From the NCBI GenBank assembly GCA_963965975.1, contig OZ014415.1, positions 3,725,001-3,789,000 on the forward strand: DNA of 64,000 nt, in the 5' to 3' direction. Source of the stretch: Xestospongia bergquistia (lineage: Eukaryota; Porifera; Demospongiae; Haplosclerida; Petrosiidae). Position 1 is the stretch's first letter. Each line of letters begins with the position of its first letter. The notes below the pieces were generated by a model. It made no database searches. It saw nothing but the letters and a program-made list of their open reading frames with translations, and was not told the origin of the DNA. Position numbers and translations under genes: made by a program. Positions 48,117 through 60,496 of the stretch are shown piece after piece.

Positions 48117-50378
48117 GAATCCCCGCCATCTTACCTTTTGTTGCCCGCCCCCCTCAAAATCTTCCATGCTCCTTTATATGCGCATGCATATTTACCACGT
48201 GGAAAAAATGCCCAGAAAACACTGGACAGTGTGTTACAACGCAGTTCTAGATCGACCGTCATATCTCCACAGACATCAATAGAGTCGACTAATAAAGGAG
48301 AAAGCAGCAGTGATGATAACCCTGAAGATACTCCAGTTGCAAAGCGCGCAAGGTCTGACCCGTATCCAGAGTCGACGTCGTCAAGTAACGCTGGACACCA
48401 CTGACGGAGCGGGGTCAATCCTACATAGACCAAGGAATATGACTGGTTAGAAATAGTCAACAAGGGTGGGAGAATGGGCATGATGTGTAAGTTGTGCCAG
48501 AAGCATGATAAATTGGCCAGAAATGGGACGGGTGTTTGGTGCAAGATACCTTGCTACACTACAAGGCGTGATAAAATTGTGAGACATTCTAAAAGCTGCA
48601 TCCATGGAATGGCCATTGAGGCTGATGTTGAGCATAGGGCTGGTGGGATTCAACAAGCATTTCAGGATGTCGTGTCACTGGAAATGAAGGCCGTCATTGG
48701 TTGCTGTAAATGCGTCCTTTTCTTATGCAAACAAGAAATTGCCCACACTACAACTTACCCCCAGTTGCTAGCTTTGGCAGAAAGCCTTGGTTGTGACTAC
48801 TTCAGGGCACTTAATGTTGGTAAAAATGCCAAGTATACCTCTCCACAAATTGTGGCAGAGTTCTTGGAAGCTCTCAATGCACATGTCGAGGAGAAAGTTG
48901 TTATGGGTGTTAAGCAGAGCACATATTTCAGCCTAATGGTTGATGAGTCTACAGATATAAGCATACTTAAACATTTGGTTCTGTATGGACGCTTTATTTC
49001 AAATGATACTCTGCGAACTAGCTTTTTGAAAACAGTTGATTTGCTTGATGGGAGAGCCACAACAATTGCTGATGCAATAACATCATATATTGGATCAGTA
49101 GATTTATCATAGGAGCATATGTCATCATTTGGGAGCGATGGTGCAAGTGTAATGACTGGTCGGCATGCTGGAGTTGCCACTTTGTTGCACTCTAAAAACA
49201 GCCAAATGATAGCCGTGCATTGTATCCTTGGCCACCGCACAAGCCTCAAACATGTTAGCTATATCAAAAAAATGAAGGACTATCTCTTTGCTCTGTGGAA
49301 CTATTTTCACCACTCTTCAGTCAGATCTGCTGGATTGAAACAAGTGCAAGAGCTCATGCAGATTCCTGAATTAAAATTAGTAAAGGCCGTAGACACACAT
49401 TGGTTATCAAACAAAGCAGCTGTGAATTCCCTATTAAGGTGTCTTTCAGCTGTCATCGTTACACTACAAAAATCTTCTGATCCAACTGCCATTGGTCTAA
49501 TGAAGATCTTGACCCGATATAATTTTGTTGCCTCCCTGGTGCTACTAGATGATGCTCTCTTTGCTGTGAGCTGCCTATCTCTGGCATTCCAACGAGCCAC
49601 CATTGACCTTACAGTCATTTCACCTCTTCTGCAGTCAACAATGAGCTCATTTAAGAAACTCCAGCAAGAACCAGCAGCTGACTTTCGAGCAAAAGTGAAT
49701 CGACTAGTAACTAAAACTGCTAAAGAAGTTGCAGAAATCAGACAGTCAAATGATGTTGGAGATACAGATGAATCTGATGTTGAAGTGGATACTCAAGAGC
49801 TCATAACCATCAGAGAGGGAGAGCCTGAAAGGTATGAAGAGAACGTTCGTCAGAAATTCCTAGCCCAAGTAATAATAAATCTAGAGGAGCGGTTCCCCCA
49901 AGTCAACACCCTTGAGGCATTTAGTATCTTGGATCCAAGTGGTCTTCTTTCAGATGAAACTGGTCTTTCTGGAGAGCATCTGGAACGGCTTCTAGACCAC
50001 TATGCGGAGGGTGGGGTGATGGGGATCAACAAACTACAGTGCACTGCAGAATACAGGGAGTTTATCACCTTCGTCAAAAAGCATGCAAAGCTGAAGTTGT
50101 GTAAAACATTACAGGAACTGGCTTTACAGGTTCTTAGTAGTAAAATGATATCAGACCTATTTCCTCTAGTTTGCAACTTACTTCTACATGCTTTTGTCTT
50201 GCCCATGTCTACAAGTGACTGTGAAAGGTGCTTCAGTACTATGAAATGAGTCAAGACTGACAAAAGAAACTGGATGAATACTCAAACCCTTGATCGGCTA
50301 TTACCATTACGCACAGAGGCACCAGATCATTGTGTTTATTTTGTTTCATTCTTTTGGAATTTCTGCATGTATACTTAA
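48117..50378 (+). pseudogene. hAT transposase (ZNF862-like group), interrupted by stops
   Basis: The enzyme would cut and paste the element as a DDE-type recombinase. One frame runs to TAA at 50376-50378 with no frameshift but with stops at 48402-48404, 48426-48428, 49110-49112 (TAG) and 50247-50249 (TGA). Features in order: an acidic/basic N-terminal region with A-K-R-A-R; a BED/TTF-like zinc finger (C-K-L-C then H-S-K-S-C-I-H, about 48483-48605); the first catalytic Asp in V-D-E-S-T-D-I (about 48940); the second in S-D-G-A-S-V-M-T-G (about 49140); and the C-terminal dimerisation/Glu motif S-D-C-E-R-C-F-S-T-M-K (about 50215-50246). The start codon is uncertain because no internal ATG precedes the zinc finger. 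The architecture is that of ZNF862-like hAT proteins. Confidence 0.85.
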
Positions 50379-50464
50379 GTTGTATAATATTACATTAATC
50401 ACCTGTTTTACTGTTCCTGAAATACAAAATGAAATCAAATCCCCCCTCCTTTCTTTTTCTTTCA

Positions 50465-50477
50465 GGCTAAAACACTG
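50465..50477 (-). repeat. hAT right terminal inverted repeat
   Basis: Read on the minus strand it is CAGTGTTTTAGCC, pairing with the left end over the first seven bases and with one gap beyond. Confidence 0.8.
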
Positions 50478-53400
50478 TACATGTACAATTTTACTGAATA
50501 TTAATATATAAGTACTAATGGTTGAACAAGGTCTAGAACTAATGCATCTCATGGGCATGGAACTAGTGTAGAAACTTGTGGACGTAGAACTGGTGCAACT
50601 AATGAGTGTCAATCACGTAGTTCATCTCCAAGTAAGACATATACGTGTACTATTTTACTGAATATTAATATATAGGTACTATCAGTCGAACAGGGTCTAG
50701 AACTAATGCATCTCGTGGGTGTGGAACTAGTGCAACTGACGAGTTTCAATTATGTAACTCATCTCCAAGTAAGACATGTACATGTACTATTTTACTGAAT
50801 ATTAATATATAGGTACTATCAGTCGAACAGGGTCTAGAACTAATGCATCTCGTGGGTGTGGAACTAGTGCAACTGACGAGTTTCAATTATGTAACTCATC
50901 TCCAAGTAAGACATGTACATGTACTATTTTACTAGATGTTAATGTATAGCTACTAATGGGTCTAGTACTAATGCATCTCGGGGCGTGGAACTAGTGTAGG
51001 AACTTGTACATGTGGAAATAGTCCTACTGACGAGTGTCAATCGCGTAACTCATCTCCAAGTAAGACATATACATGTACTATTTTACTGAATATTAATGTA
51101 TAGGTACTAACAGTTAAACAGGGTCTAGAACTAATGCATTTCGTGGGCGTGGAACTAGTGCAACTGACAAGTGTCAATCGCGTAACTCACCTCCAAGTAA
51201 GACATATACATGTACTATTTCACTGAATATTAATATATAGGTACTATCAGTTGAACAGGGTCAAGAACTAATGCATCTCGTGAGAGTGGTACTAGTGTAG
51301 GAACTTCTGGGCATGGAACTAGTTCAAGTGACGAGTGTCAATCAGATAACTCATCTCCAAGTAAGACATCTTCATGTACTATTTCACTGAATATTAATAT
51401 ATAGGCACTATCAGTCGAAGAAGGACTACAACTAATGCATCTAGTAGCGTGGAACTAGTGTAGGAACTCATGCGTGTGGAAACTAGTGCAACTGACGAGT
51501 GTCAATCTCGTAACTCATCTCCAAGTAAGATATATACATGTACTATTTTACTGAATGTTAATGTATAGGTACTAATTGTCGAACAAGATCTAGAACTAAT
51601 ACATCTCATGGGTGTGGAACTATTGCAACTGACGAGTGTCAATCATGTGACTCATTCCCAAGTAAGACATGTACATGTACTATTTTACTGGATGTTAATT
51701 TATAGCTATTAATGGGTCTAGAACTAATGCATCTCGTGGGCGTGGAACTAGTATAGGAACTCATGGGCGTGGAACTAGTGCAACTGATGAGTGTCAATCA
51801 TGTAACTCATCCCCAAGAAAGGCATATACATGTACTATTTTACTGAATATTAATGTATAGGTACTAACAGTTGAACAGGGTCTAGAACTAATGCATCTTG
51901 TGGCCGTGCAACCATTGGAGGAACTCATGGACGTGGAACTAGTGTAGCAACTCGTAGGCGTGGAACTAGTGCAACTGACGAGTGTCAATCACGTAACTCA
52001 TCTCCAAGTAAGACATTTACTTTTACTTCTTTACTGAATATTAATACATAGATACTAACAGTCAAACAGGGTCTAGACCTAATGAATCTCATCGGCGTGG
52101 AACTACTGCAACTGACAAGTGTCAATTGCGTAACTCATCTCCAAGTAAGACATATACATGTACTATTTTACTGAATATTAATGTATAGGTACTAACAGTC
52201 GAACAGGGTCTAGAACTAATATATCTTGTGTGCATGGAAGTAGTGTAGGAACTTGTAGGCGTGGAACTAATACAACTGACGAGTGTCAATGACGTAATTT
52301 ATCTCCAAGTAAAACATTTACATGTACTATTTTACTAAATATTAATGTATAGGTACTAACAGTCGAACAAGGTCTAGAACTAATACATTTCATGTCCATG
52401 CAAATACTGTAGGAACTCGTGGACATGGAACTAGTGTAACAACTTGTGGGCGTGAAACTAGTGCAACTAACGAGTGTCAATCACGTAACTCATCTCCAAG
52501 TAAGACATATACATGTACTATTTTACTGAATATTAATACATAGGTACTAATAGTCGAACAAGGTCTAGAACTAATGCATCTCATGGGCGTGGAACTAGTG
52601 CAACTGACGAGTGTCAATCACGTAACTAATCTCCATGTAAGACATATACATATACTATTTTACTGAATATTAATACATAGGTACTAACAGTCGAACAGGG
52701 TCTATAAGTAATGCATCTCATGGGCATGGAACTAGTGCAACTGACGAGTGTCAATCGCGTAACTCATCTCCAAGTAAGACATATACATGTACTATTTTAC
52801 TGAATATTAATATATAGGTACTATCAGTCGAACAGGGTCTAGAACTAATGCATCTCCTGGGCGTGGAACTAGTGCAACTGACGACTGTCAATCGCGTAAC
52901 TCATCTCAAAGTAAGACATATATATGTACTATTTTATTTAATATTAATATATAGGTACTATCAGTCGAACAGGGTCTAGAAGTAATGCATCTCGTGGGTG
53001 TGGAACTGGTACAACTGACGAGCGTCAATCATGTAACTCATTTCGAAGTAAGACATATACATGTACTATTTTACTGAATATTAATATAAAGGTACTAACA
53101 GTCGAACAGGGTCTAGAACTAATGCATCTCGTGAGCGTGGTACTAGTATAGGAACTTCTGGGCATGGAACTAGTGCAAATGACAAGAGTCAATCATATAA
53201 CTCATCTCAAAGGAAGACATATACATGTACTATTTCACTGAATATTAATATATAGGTACTAACTGTCGAACAGGGTCTAGAACTAATGTATCTCGTGAGA
53301 GTGGTACTAGTGTAGGAACTTCTTGGCATGGAACTAGTTCAAGTGACGAGTGTCAATCAGATAACTTATCTCCAAGTAAGACATATTCATGTTCTATTTC

Positions 53401-56400
53401 ACTGAATATTAATATATAGGTACTAACAGTCGAGAAGGACTACAACTAATGCATCTAGTAGCGTGGAACTAGTGTAGTAACTCATGCGTGTGGAACTAGT
53501 GCAACTGACGAGTGTCAATCTTGTAACTCATCTCCAAGTAAGACAGGTACATGTACTATTTTACTGGATGTTAATGTATAGATACTAACTGTCGAACAAG
53601 ATCTAGAACTAATACATCTCGTCGGTGTGGAACTATTGCAACTGACAAGTGTCAATCATGTGACTCATTCCCAAGTAAGACAGGTACATGTACTATTTTA
53701 CTGGATGTTAATTTATAGCTACTAATGGGTCTAGAACTAATGCATCTCGTGGGCGTGAAACTAGTATAGGAACTCATGCGCGTGGAACTAGTGCATCTAA
53801 TGAGTTTCAATCATGTAACTCATCTCCAGGTAAGACATGTACATGTACTATTTTACTGAATATTAATGTATAGGTACTAATGGTCGAACAGGCTCTAGAA
53901 CTAATGCATCTCATAGGCGTGGAACTATTGCAACTGACGAGTGTCAATCATGTAACTCATTCCCAAGTAAGACATGTACATGTACTATTTTACTGGATGT
54001 TAATATATAGCTACTAATGAGTCTAGAACTAATGCATCTCGTGAGCGTGGAACTAGTGTAGGAACTTCTGGGCATGGAACTAGTCCAACTGACGAGTGTC
54101 AATCATGTAACTCATCTCCAAGTAAGATATATACATGTACTATTTTAGGTACTAACAGTCAAACAAGGTCTAGAACTAATGCATCTTTTGGGCGTAGAAC
54201 TAGTGCAACTGACAAGTGTCAGTCATATAACTCATCTCCAAGTAAGAAATATACATGTCTCTAGAAATAATGCATCTCGTAGGCGTAGAACTAGTGTAGG
54301 ATCTTCTGGGCAAGGAACTAGTCCAACTAACGAGTGTCAATCATGTAAGTCATCTCCAAGTACGACATGTACATGTACAATTTTACTGAATATTAATATA
54401 TAGGTACTATAAGTCGAACAGGGTCTAGAACTAATGCATCTCATAGGCGTGGAACTAGTGCCACTGACGAGTGTCGATCATGTAACTCTTTCCCATATAA
54501 GACATGTACATGTACTATTTCACTGGATGTTAATATACAGCTACTAATGGGTCTAGATTTAATGCATCTCATAGGTGTGCAACTAGTGTAGGAAATTGTA
54601 GGCGTGGAAATAGTACAACTGACGACTGTCAATTACGTAACTTAACTCCAAGTAAGACATATACATGTACTATTTTACTGAATATTAATATATAGGTACT
54701 AACAGTAGAACCGGGTCTAGAACTAATGCATCTCATGAGCTTGGAACTAATGTGGGAACTCATGGCCATGGAACTAGTGCAAGTGACGAATGTCAATCAC
54801 GTGACTCATCTCCAAGTAAGACATATACATGTACTATTTTACTGGATGTTAATGTATAGCTCCTAATTGGTCTAGAACTAATGCATCTCGTGGGCGTAGA
54901 ACTAGTATAGGAACTTCTAGGCATGGAACTAGTGCAACTGACAAGTGTCAATCATGTAACTCATTCCCAAGTAAGACATATACATGTACTATTTTACTGA
55001 ATGTTAATATATAGGTACTAACAGTAGAACAGGGTCTTGAACAAATGTATCTCATGGGTGTAGAACTAGTGTAGGAATTCATGGGTTTGGAACTAGTGCA
55101 ACTGACCAGTGTCAATCATATAACTCATCTCCAAGTAAGACATATACATGTACTATTACACTAAATATTAATGTATAGGTATTAACAGTCGAACAAGGTC
55201 TAGAACTAATACATCTCATGGGCGTGGAACTAGTGTAGGAACTCATGCGTGTGGAACTAGTGCAATTGACGAGTGTCAATCTCGTGACTCATCTCCAAGT
55301 AAGACATATACATGTACTATTATACTGAATATTAATGTATAGGTACTAACAGTCCAACAAGCTCTAGAACTAATGCATCTCGTGGGTGTGGAAATAGTAC
55401 AACTGATGAGTGTCAATCATATAACTCATCTCCAAGTAAGACATATACATGTACTATTACACTGAATATTAATTTATAGGTACTAACAGTCGAACAAGGT
55501 CTAGAACTAATGCATCTCGTGGGCGTGGAACTAGTGTAGGAACTTGTAGGCGTGGAACTAGTACAACTGACGAGTGTCAATCACGTAACTCATCTCCAAG
55601 TAAGACATATACATGTACTATTTTAATGAATATTAATATATAGGTACTATCAGTCGAACAGGGTCTAGAACTAATGCATCTCGATGGTGTGGAACTAGTA
55701 CAACTGATGAGTGTCAATCATATAACTCATCTCCAAGTAAGACATATACATGTACTATTACACTGAACATTAATGTATAGGTACTAACAATCAAACAATG
55801 TCTAGAACTAATGCATCTCATGGGCGTAGAACTAATGTAGGAACTTGTAGGTATGGAACTAGTACAACTGATTAGTTTCAATCACGTAACTCATGTCCAA
55901 GTAAGAAATATACAGTGGTCTAGAAATAATGCATCTCGTGGGCATAGAACTAGTGTAGGAACTTTTGGGCATGGAACTAGTGCAACTGACAAGTGTCAAT
56001 CATATAACACATCTCCAAGTAAGACATATACATGTACTATTTTACTGAATATTAATATATAGGCACTATCAGTCGAACAGGGTCTAGAACTAATGCATCT
56101 CTTGAGCATGTAACTAGTGTAGGAACTTCTGGGCATGGAACTAGTGCAACTGACGAGTGTTAATCATATAACTCATCTCCAAGTAAGACATATACATGTA
56201 TTATTTTACTGAATATTAATGTATAGGTACAAACAGTCAAACAGGGTCTACAACTAATGCATCTTGTGGGCGTGGAACTTGTCCAACTGACGAGTGTCAA
56301 TCATTGTAACTCATCTCCAAGTAAAATATATACATGTACTATTTCAGGTAGTAACAGTCGAACAAGGTCTACAACTAATGCACCCTGTGGGAGTGGAACT

Positions 56401-59020
56401 AGTACAACTGACGAGTGTCAATCACGTAACTCATCTCCAAGTAAGACATATACATGTACTATTTTAATGAATATTAATATATAGGTACTATCAGTCGAAC
56501 AGGGTCTAGAACTAATGCATCTCATGGGTGTGGAACTAGTACAACTGATGAGTGTCAATTATATAACTCATCTCCAAGTAAGACATATACATGTACTATT
56601 ACACTGAATATTAATGTATAGGTACTAACAGTCGAACAAGGTCTAGAACTAATGCATCTCATGGTCGTAGAACTAGTGTAGGAACTCATGCATGTGGAAC
56701 TAGTCCAACTGACGAGTGTCAATCTCGTAACTTATCTCCAAGTAAGACATATACATGTACTATTTTACTAAATATTAATATAAATGTACTAACAGTCGAA
56801 CAAGGTCTAGAACTAATGCATCTCATGGGCGTTGAACTAGTGTAGGAACTCAAGGGCATGGAACTAGTGGAACTTATGAGTGTCAATGACGTAACTCATC
56901 TCCAAGTAAGACATATACATGTACTATTTTACTGAATATTAATGTATAGGTACAAACAGTCAAACAGGGTCTAGAACTAATGCATCTCTTGAGCATGTAA
57001 CTAGTGTAGGAACTTCTCAGCGTGGAACTAGTGCAACTGACGAGTGTCAATCTCGTAACTCATCTCCAAGTAAGACATATACATGTACTATTTTACTGAA
57101 TATTAATGTATAGGTACTAATAGTCGAATAGGGACTAGAACTAATGCATCTTGTAGGCTTGGAACTAGTGCAACTGACGAGTGTCAATTATGTAACTCAT
57201 TCCCAAGTAAGACGTATACATGTACTATTTTAGGTACTAACAGTCGAACAAGATCTAGAACTAATGCATCTCGTAGGCGTGGAACTAGTATAGGAACTCA
57301 TGGGCGTGGAACTAGTGCAAGTTACGAATGTCAATCACGTAACTCATCTCCAAGTAAGACAATACACATGTACTATTTTAGGTACTAAGAGTCGAACAAG
57401 GTGTAGAACGCATCTTGTGGGAGTGGAACTAGTACAACTGACGAGTTTCAATCATGTAACTCATATCCAAGTAAGACATATACATATACTATTTTACTGA
57501 ATATTAATGTATAGGTACTAACAGTTGAACAAGGTCTAGAACTAATGCATCTCGTAGGTGTGGAACTAGGATAGGAACTCATGGGCGTGGAACATATACA
57601 TGTACTATTTTAGGTACTAACAGTCGAACAAGGTCTAGAACTAACGCATCTTGTGGGAGTGGAACTAGTGCAACTGACGAGTGTCAATCATGTAACTCAT
57701 TTTCAAGTAAGAAATATACATGGGTCTAGAACTAATGCATCTCGTTGGCGTGGAACTAGTGTAGGAACTTCTGGGCATGGAACTAGTGCAACTGACGAGT
57801 GTCAATCTCGTAACTCATCTCCAAGTAAGACATATACATGTACTATTTTACTGAATATTAATGTATAGGTACTAATAGTCGAATAGGGACTAGAACTAAT
57901 GCATCTTGTAGGCTTGGAACTAGTGCAACTGACGAGTGTCAATTATGTAACTCATTCCCAAGTAAGACGTATACATGTACTATTTTAGGTACTAACAGTT
58001 GAACAAGGTCTAGAACTAATGCATCTTGTGGGCATGGAACTAGTGCAACTGACGAGTGTCAATCTTTAACTCATCTCTAAGTAAGAACTATACATGGGTC
58101 TAGAACTAATGAATCTTGTGGGCGTGGAAATAATGTAGGAACTTCTGGGCATGGAACTAGTCCAACTGCCGAGTATCAATCATGTAACTCATCTCCAAGT
58201 AACACATGTACATGTACTATTTTACTGAATGTTAATATATAGATACTAACAGTCGAACAGGGTCTAGAACTAATGCATCTCGTTGGTGTGGAACTAGTGT
58301 AGGAACTTCTGGGCATGGATGTAGTGCAACTGACAAGAGTCAATCATATAACTCATCTCCAAGTAAGACATATACATGTACTATTTTACTGAATATAAAT
58401 GTATAGGTACAAACAGTCAAAAAGATCTAGAACTAACGCATCTTGTGGGAGTGGAACTAGTGCAACTGACGAGTGTCAATCATGTAACTCATCTACAAGT
58501 AAGAAGTATACATGTACTATTTTACTGAATATTAATATAAAGGTACTAACAGTCGAACAGGGTCTAGAGCTAATGCATCTCGTGGACGTAGAACTAGTGT
58601 AGGAACTTGTAGGTGTGGAACTAGTACAACTGACGAGTGTCAATCATGTAACTCATTTCGAAGTAAGACATGTACATGTAATATTTTACTGAATATTATT
58701 ATAAAGGTACTATCAGTCGAACAGGCTCTAGAACTAATGCATCTCGTTGTCGTGGAACTTGTGTAGGAACTTCTAGGCGTGGAACTAGTACAACTGACGA
58801 GTGTCAATCATGTAACTCATCTACAAGTAAGAAGTATACATGTACTATTTTACTGAATATTAATATAAAGGTACTAACAGTCGAATAGGGTCTAGAGATA
58901 ATGCATCTCGTGGACGTGGAACTAGTGTAGGAACTTGTAGGTGTGGAACTAGTACAACTGACGAGTGTCAATCATGTAACTCATTTCCAAGTAAGACATA
59001 TACATGTACTATTTTACTGA
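50478..59020 (+). repeat. Exon/micro-intron tandem array, segment 2 (about 58 units)
   Basis: Unit spacing is mostly about 137 or 164 bp, that is a 93- or 120-nt exon plus a 44-nt intron; 84- and 111-nt exons occur where AGTCGAACA is missing. Read as phase-1 symmetric exons, a unit encodes about 31 or 40 residues: S-T-N-S-R-T-G-S-R-T-N-A-S, then R-G-R-G-T-S, an optional V-G-T-x-G-H-G-T-S, then A-T-D-E-C-Q-S and N-S-S-P. Donor GT is lost in three units (about 51815, 53209, 54492). Frame breaks are visible near 50975, 51440, 53455, 56157, 56308, 57575 and 58060. Nearly all other units keep GT, AG and frame. No homologous protein is known to me. Confidence 0.85.
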
Positions 59021-59374
59021 AAATAATAAATCAACTTTGCCACCAACCCAAAAAGGGTCCCATAGACTGATATTGTTGCAGCCACCGAGCAAGTGACAAA
59101 ATCACTACCATCAACTGAGGGACAACAACTTCGTGAGACTGTCAATTCCTGTCTGGATAAATATGGTAATAGACCACCAATTCCTACTCTCAATCAGGTA
59201 GAATGCGCAGCTATCAAAAGCCTCAAAGAGAACAAAGAAATAGTCATCCTACTGGCTGATAAAGGCAATGCCACAGTAGTATTGAACAGAGACCAGTACA
59301 CATCCAATAGTATTTAATAGAACCTGGCGTAAAGATCTACGGATGCACAAACGTTTTCACACTTCCTGGAGCTG
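59021..59374 (+). pseudogene. Penelope-like element fragment (RT N-terminal part)
   Basis: A foreign insert in the array. One frame has N-F-A-T-N-P-K-R-V-P, stop, then T-D-I-V-A-A-T-E-Q, and further on IKSLKENKEIVILLADKGN followed by A-T-V-V-L-N-R-D-Q-Y. The L-K-x-N-K-x-I-V-I-L-x-A-D-K-G-N-A-T-V-V motif is typical of the region preceding the RT core in Penelope-like and related elements. It ends in double stops near 59317. About 90 codons remain of a protein normally several hundred long. The insert replaces the end of one micro-intron and the first part of the next exon. Confidence 0.7.
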
Positions 59375-60496
59375 CAATCATGTAACTCATTTCCAAGTAA
59401 GACATATACATGTACTGTTTTACTGAATATAAATGCATAGGTTCTAACATTCGAACAGGGTCTACAACTAATGCATCTCATGGACGTGGAACTAGTGTAG
59501 GAATTCATGGGTGTGGAACTAGTGCAACTGACGATTGTCAATCACATAACTCATCTCCAAGTAAGACATATACATGTACTATTTTACTGAATATTAATAT
59601 ATAGGTACTAACAGTCAAACAGTGTCTACAACTAATGCATCTCGTTGGCGTGGAACTAGTACAACTGACGAGTGTCAATCATGTAACTCATTTCCAAGTA
59701 AGACATATACATGTACTATTTTACTGGATATTAATGTATAGGTACTAATGGGTCTAGAACTAATGCATCTCATCGGCGTGGAACTAGTGTAGGAACTTGT
59801 GGGTGTGGAACTACTGCAACTGGTGAGTGTCAATCATGTAACTCATTTCCAAGTAAGACATATACATATACTGTTTTACTGAATATAAATGCATAGGTTC
59901 TAACAGTCGAACAGGGTCTAGAACTAATGCATCTCGTTGGCGTGGAACTAGTACAACTGACGAGTGTCAATCATGTAACTTACTTCCAAGTAAGACATAT
60001 ACATGTACTATTTTACTGAATATTAATGTATAGGTACTAACAATCAAACAGTGTCTAGAACTAATGCTTCTCGTTGGCGTGGAACTAGTACAACTGACAA
60101 GTGTCAATCATGTAACTCATTTCCAAGTAAGACATATACATGTACTATTTTACTGGATGTTAATGTATAGGTACTAATGGGTCTAGAACTAATGCATCTC
60201 GTGGGCGTGGAACTAGTGTAGGAACTTGTAGACGTGGAACTAGTACAACTGACAAGTGTCAATCGCGTAACTCATCTCCAAGTAAGACATATATATGTAC
60301 TATTTTAATGAATATTAATATATAGGTACTAATAGTCGAACCGGATCTAGAACTAATGCATGTTGTGGGCGTGGAACTAGTGTAGCAACTTCTGGGCATG
60401 GAACTAGTCCAACTGATGAGTGTCAATCATGTAACTCATCTCTAAGTAAGACATGTACATGTACTATTTTACTGAATATTAATGTATAGGTACTAG
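59375..60496 (+). repeat. Exon/micro-intron tandem array, segment 3 (about 8 units)
   Basis: The last units, with the same exon and intron structure. The final unit stops inside GGTACTAG, where it is joined to the inverted tail of BEL/Pao element 3. No terminal unique exon or polyadenylation signal can be assigned. Confidence 0.8.

Larger units (their letters stand above)
48069..50477 (+). mobile_element. hAT-family DNA transposon, near full length
   Basis: 2409 bp bounded by imperfect terminal inverted repeats CAGTGTTCTGCC (left) and CAGTGTTTTAGCC (right, reverse complement of 50465-50477). It contains a single transposase frame. TACATG lies directly on both sides (48063-48068 and 50478-50483) as a 6-bp match; hAT elements normally make 8-bp duplications, so the flanks may have mutated or the repeat is part of the host CATGTACATG motif. 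The insertion point is inside a micro-intron of the array. Confidence 0.85.

Noticed and set aside
48131..49618. Long minus-strand open frames over the hAT transposase
   Set aside because: Antisense shadows of the transposase frame, which carries all the recognisable motifs.
46907..59541. Minus-strand open frames of 60-65 codons repeated through the array (S-S-T-P-T-S-C-Y-T-S-S type)
   Set aside because: They cross the intron-like block and end at a TGA present in most units; no splice signals fit that strand, so they look like shadows of the plus-strand structure.
46653..60496. CRISPR-like or prokaryotic repeat array
   Set aside because: Units are 110-190 bp, lack unique spacers and carry GT...AG intron-like blocks; the context is eukaryotic.
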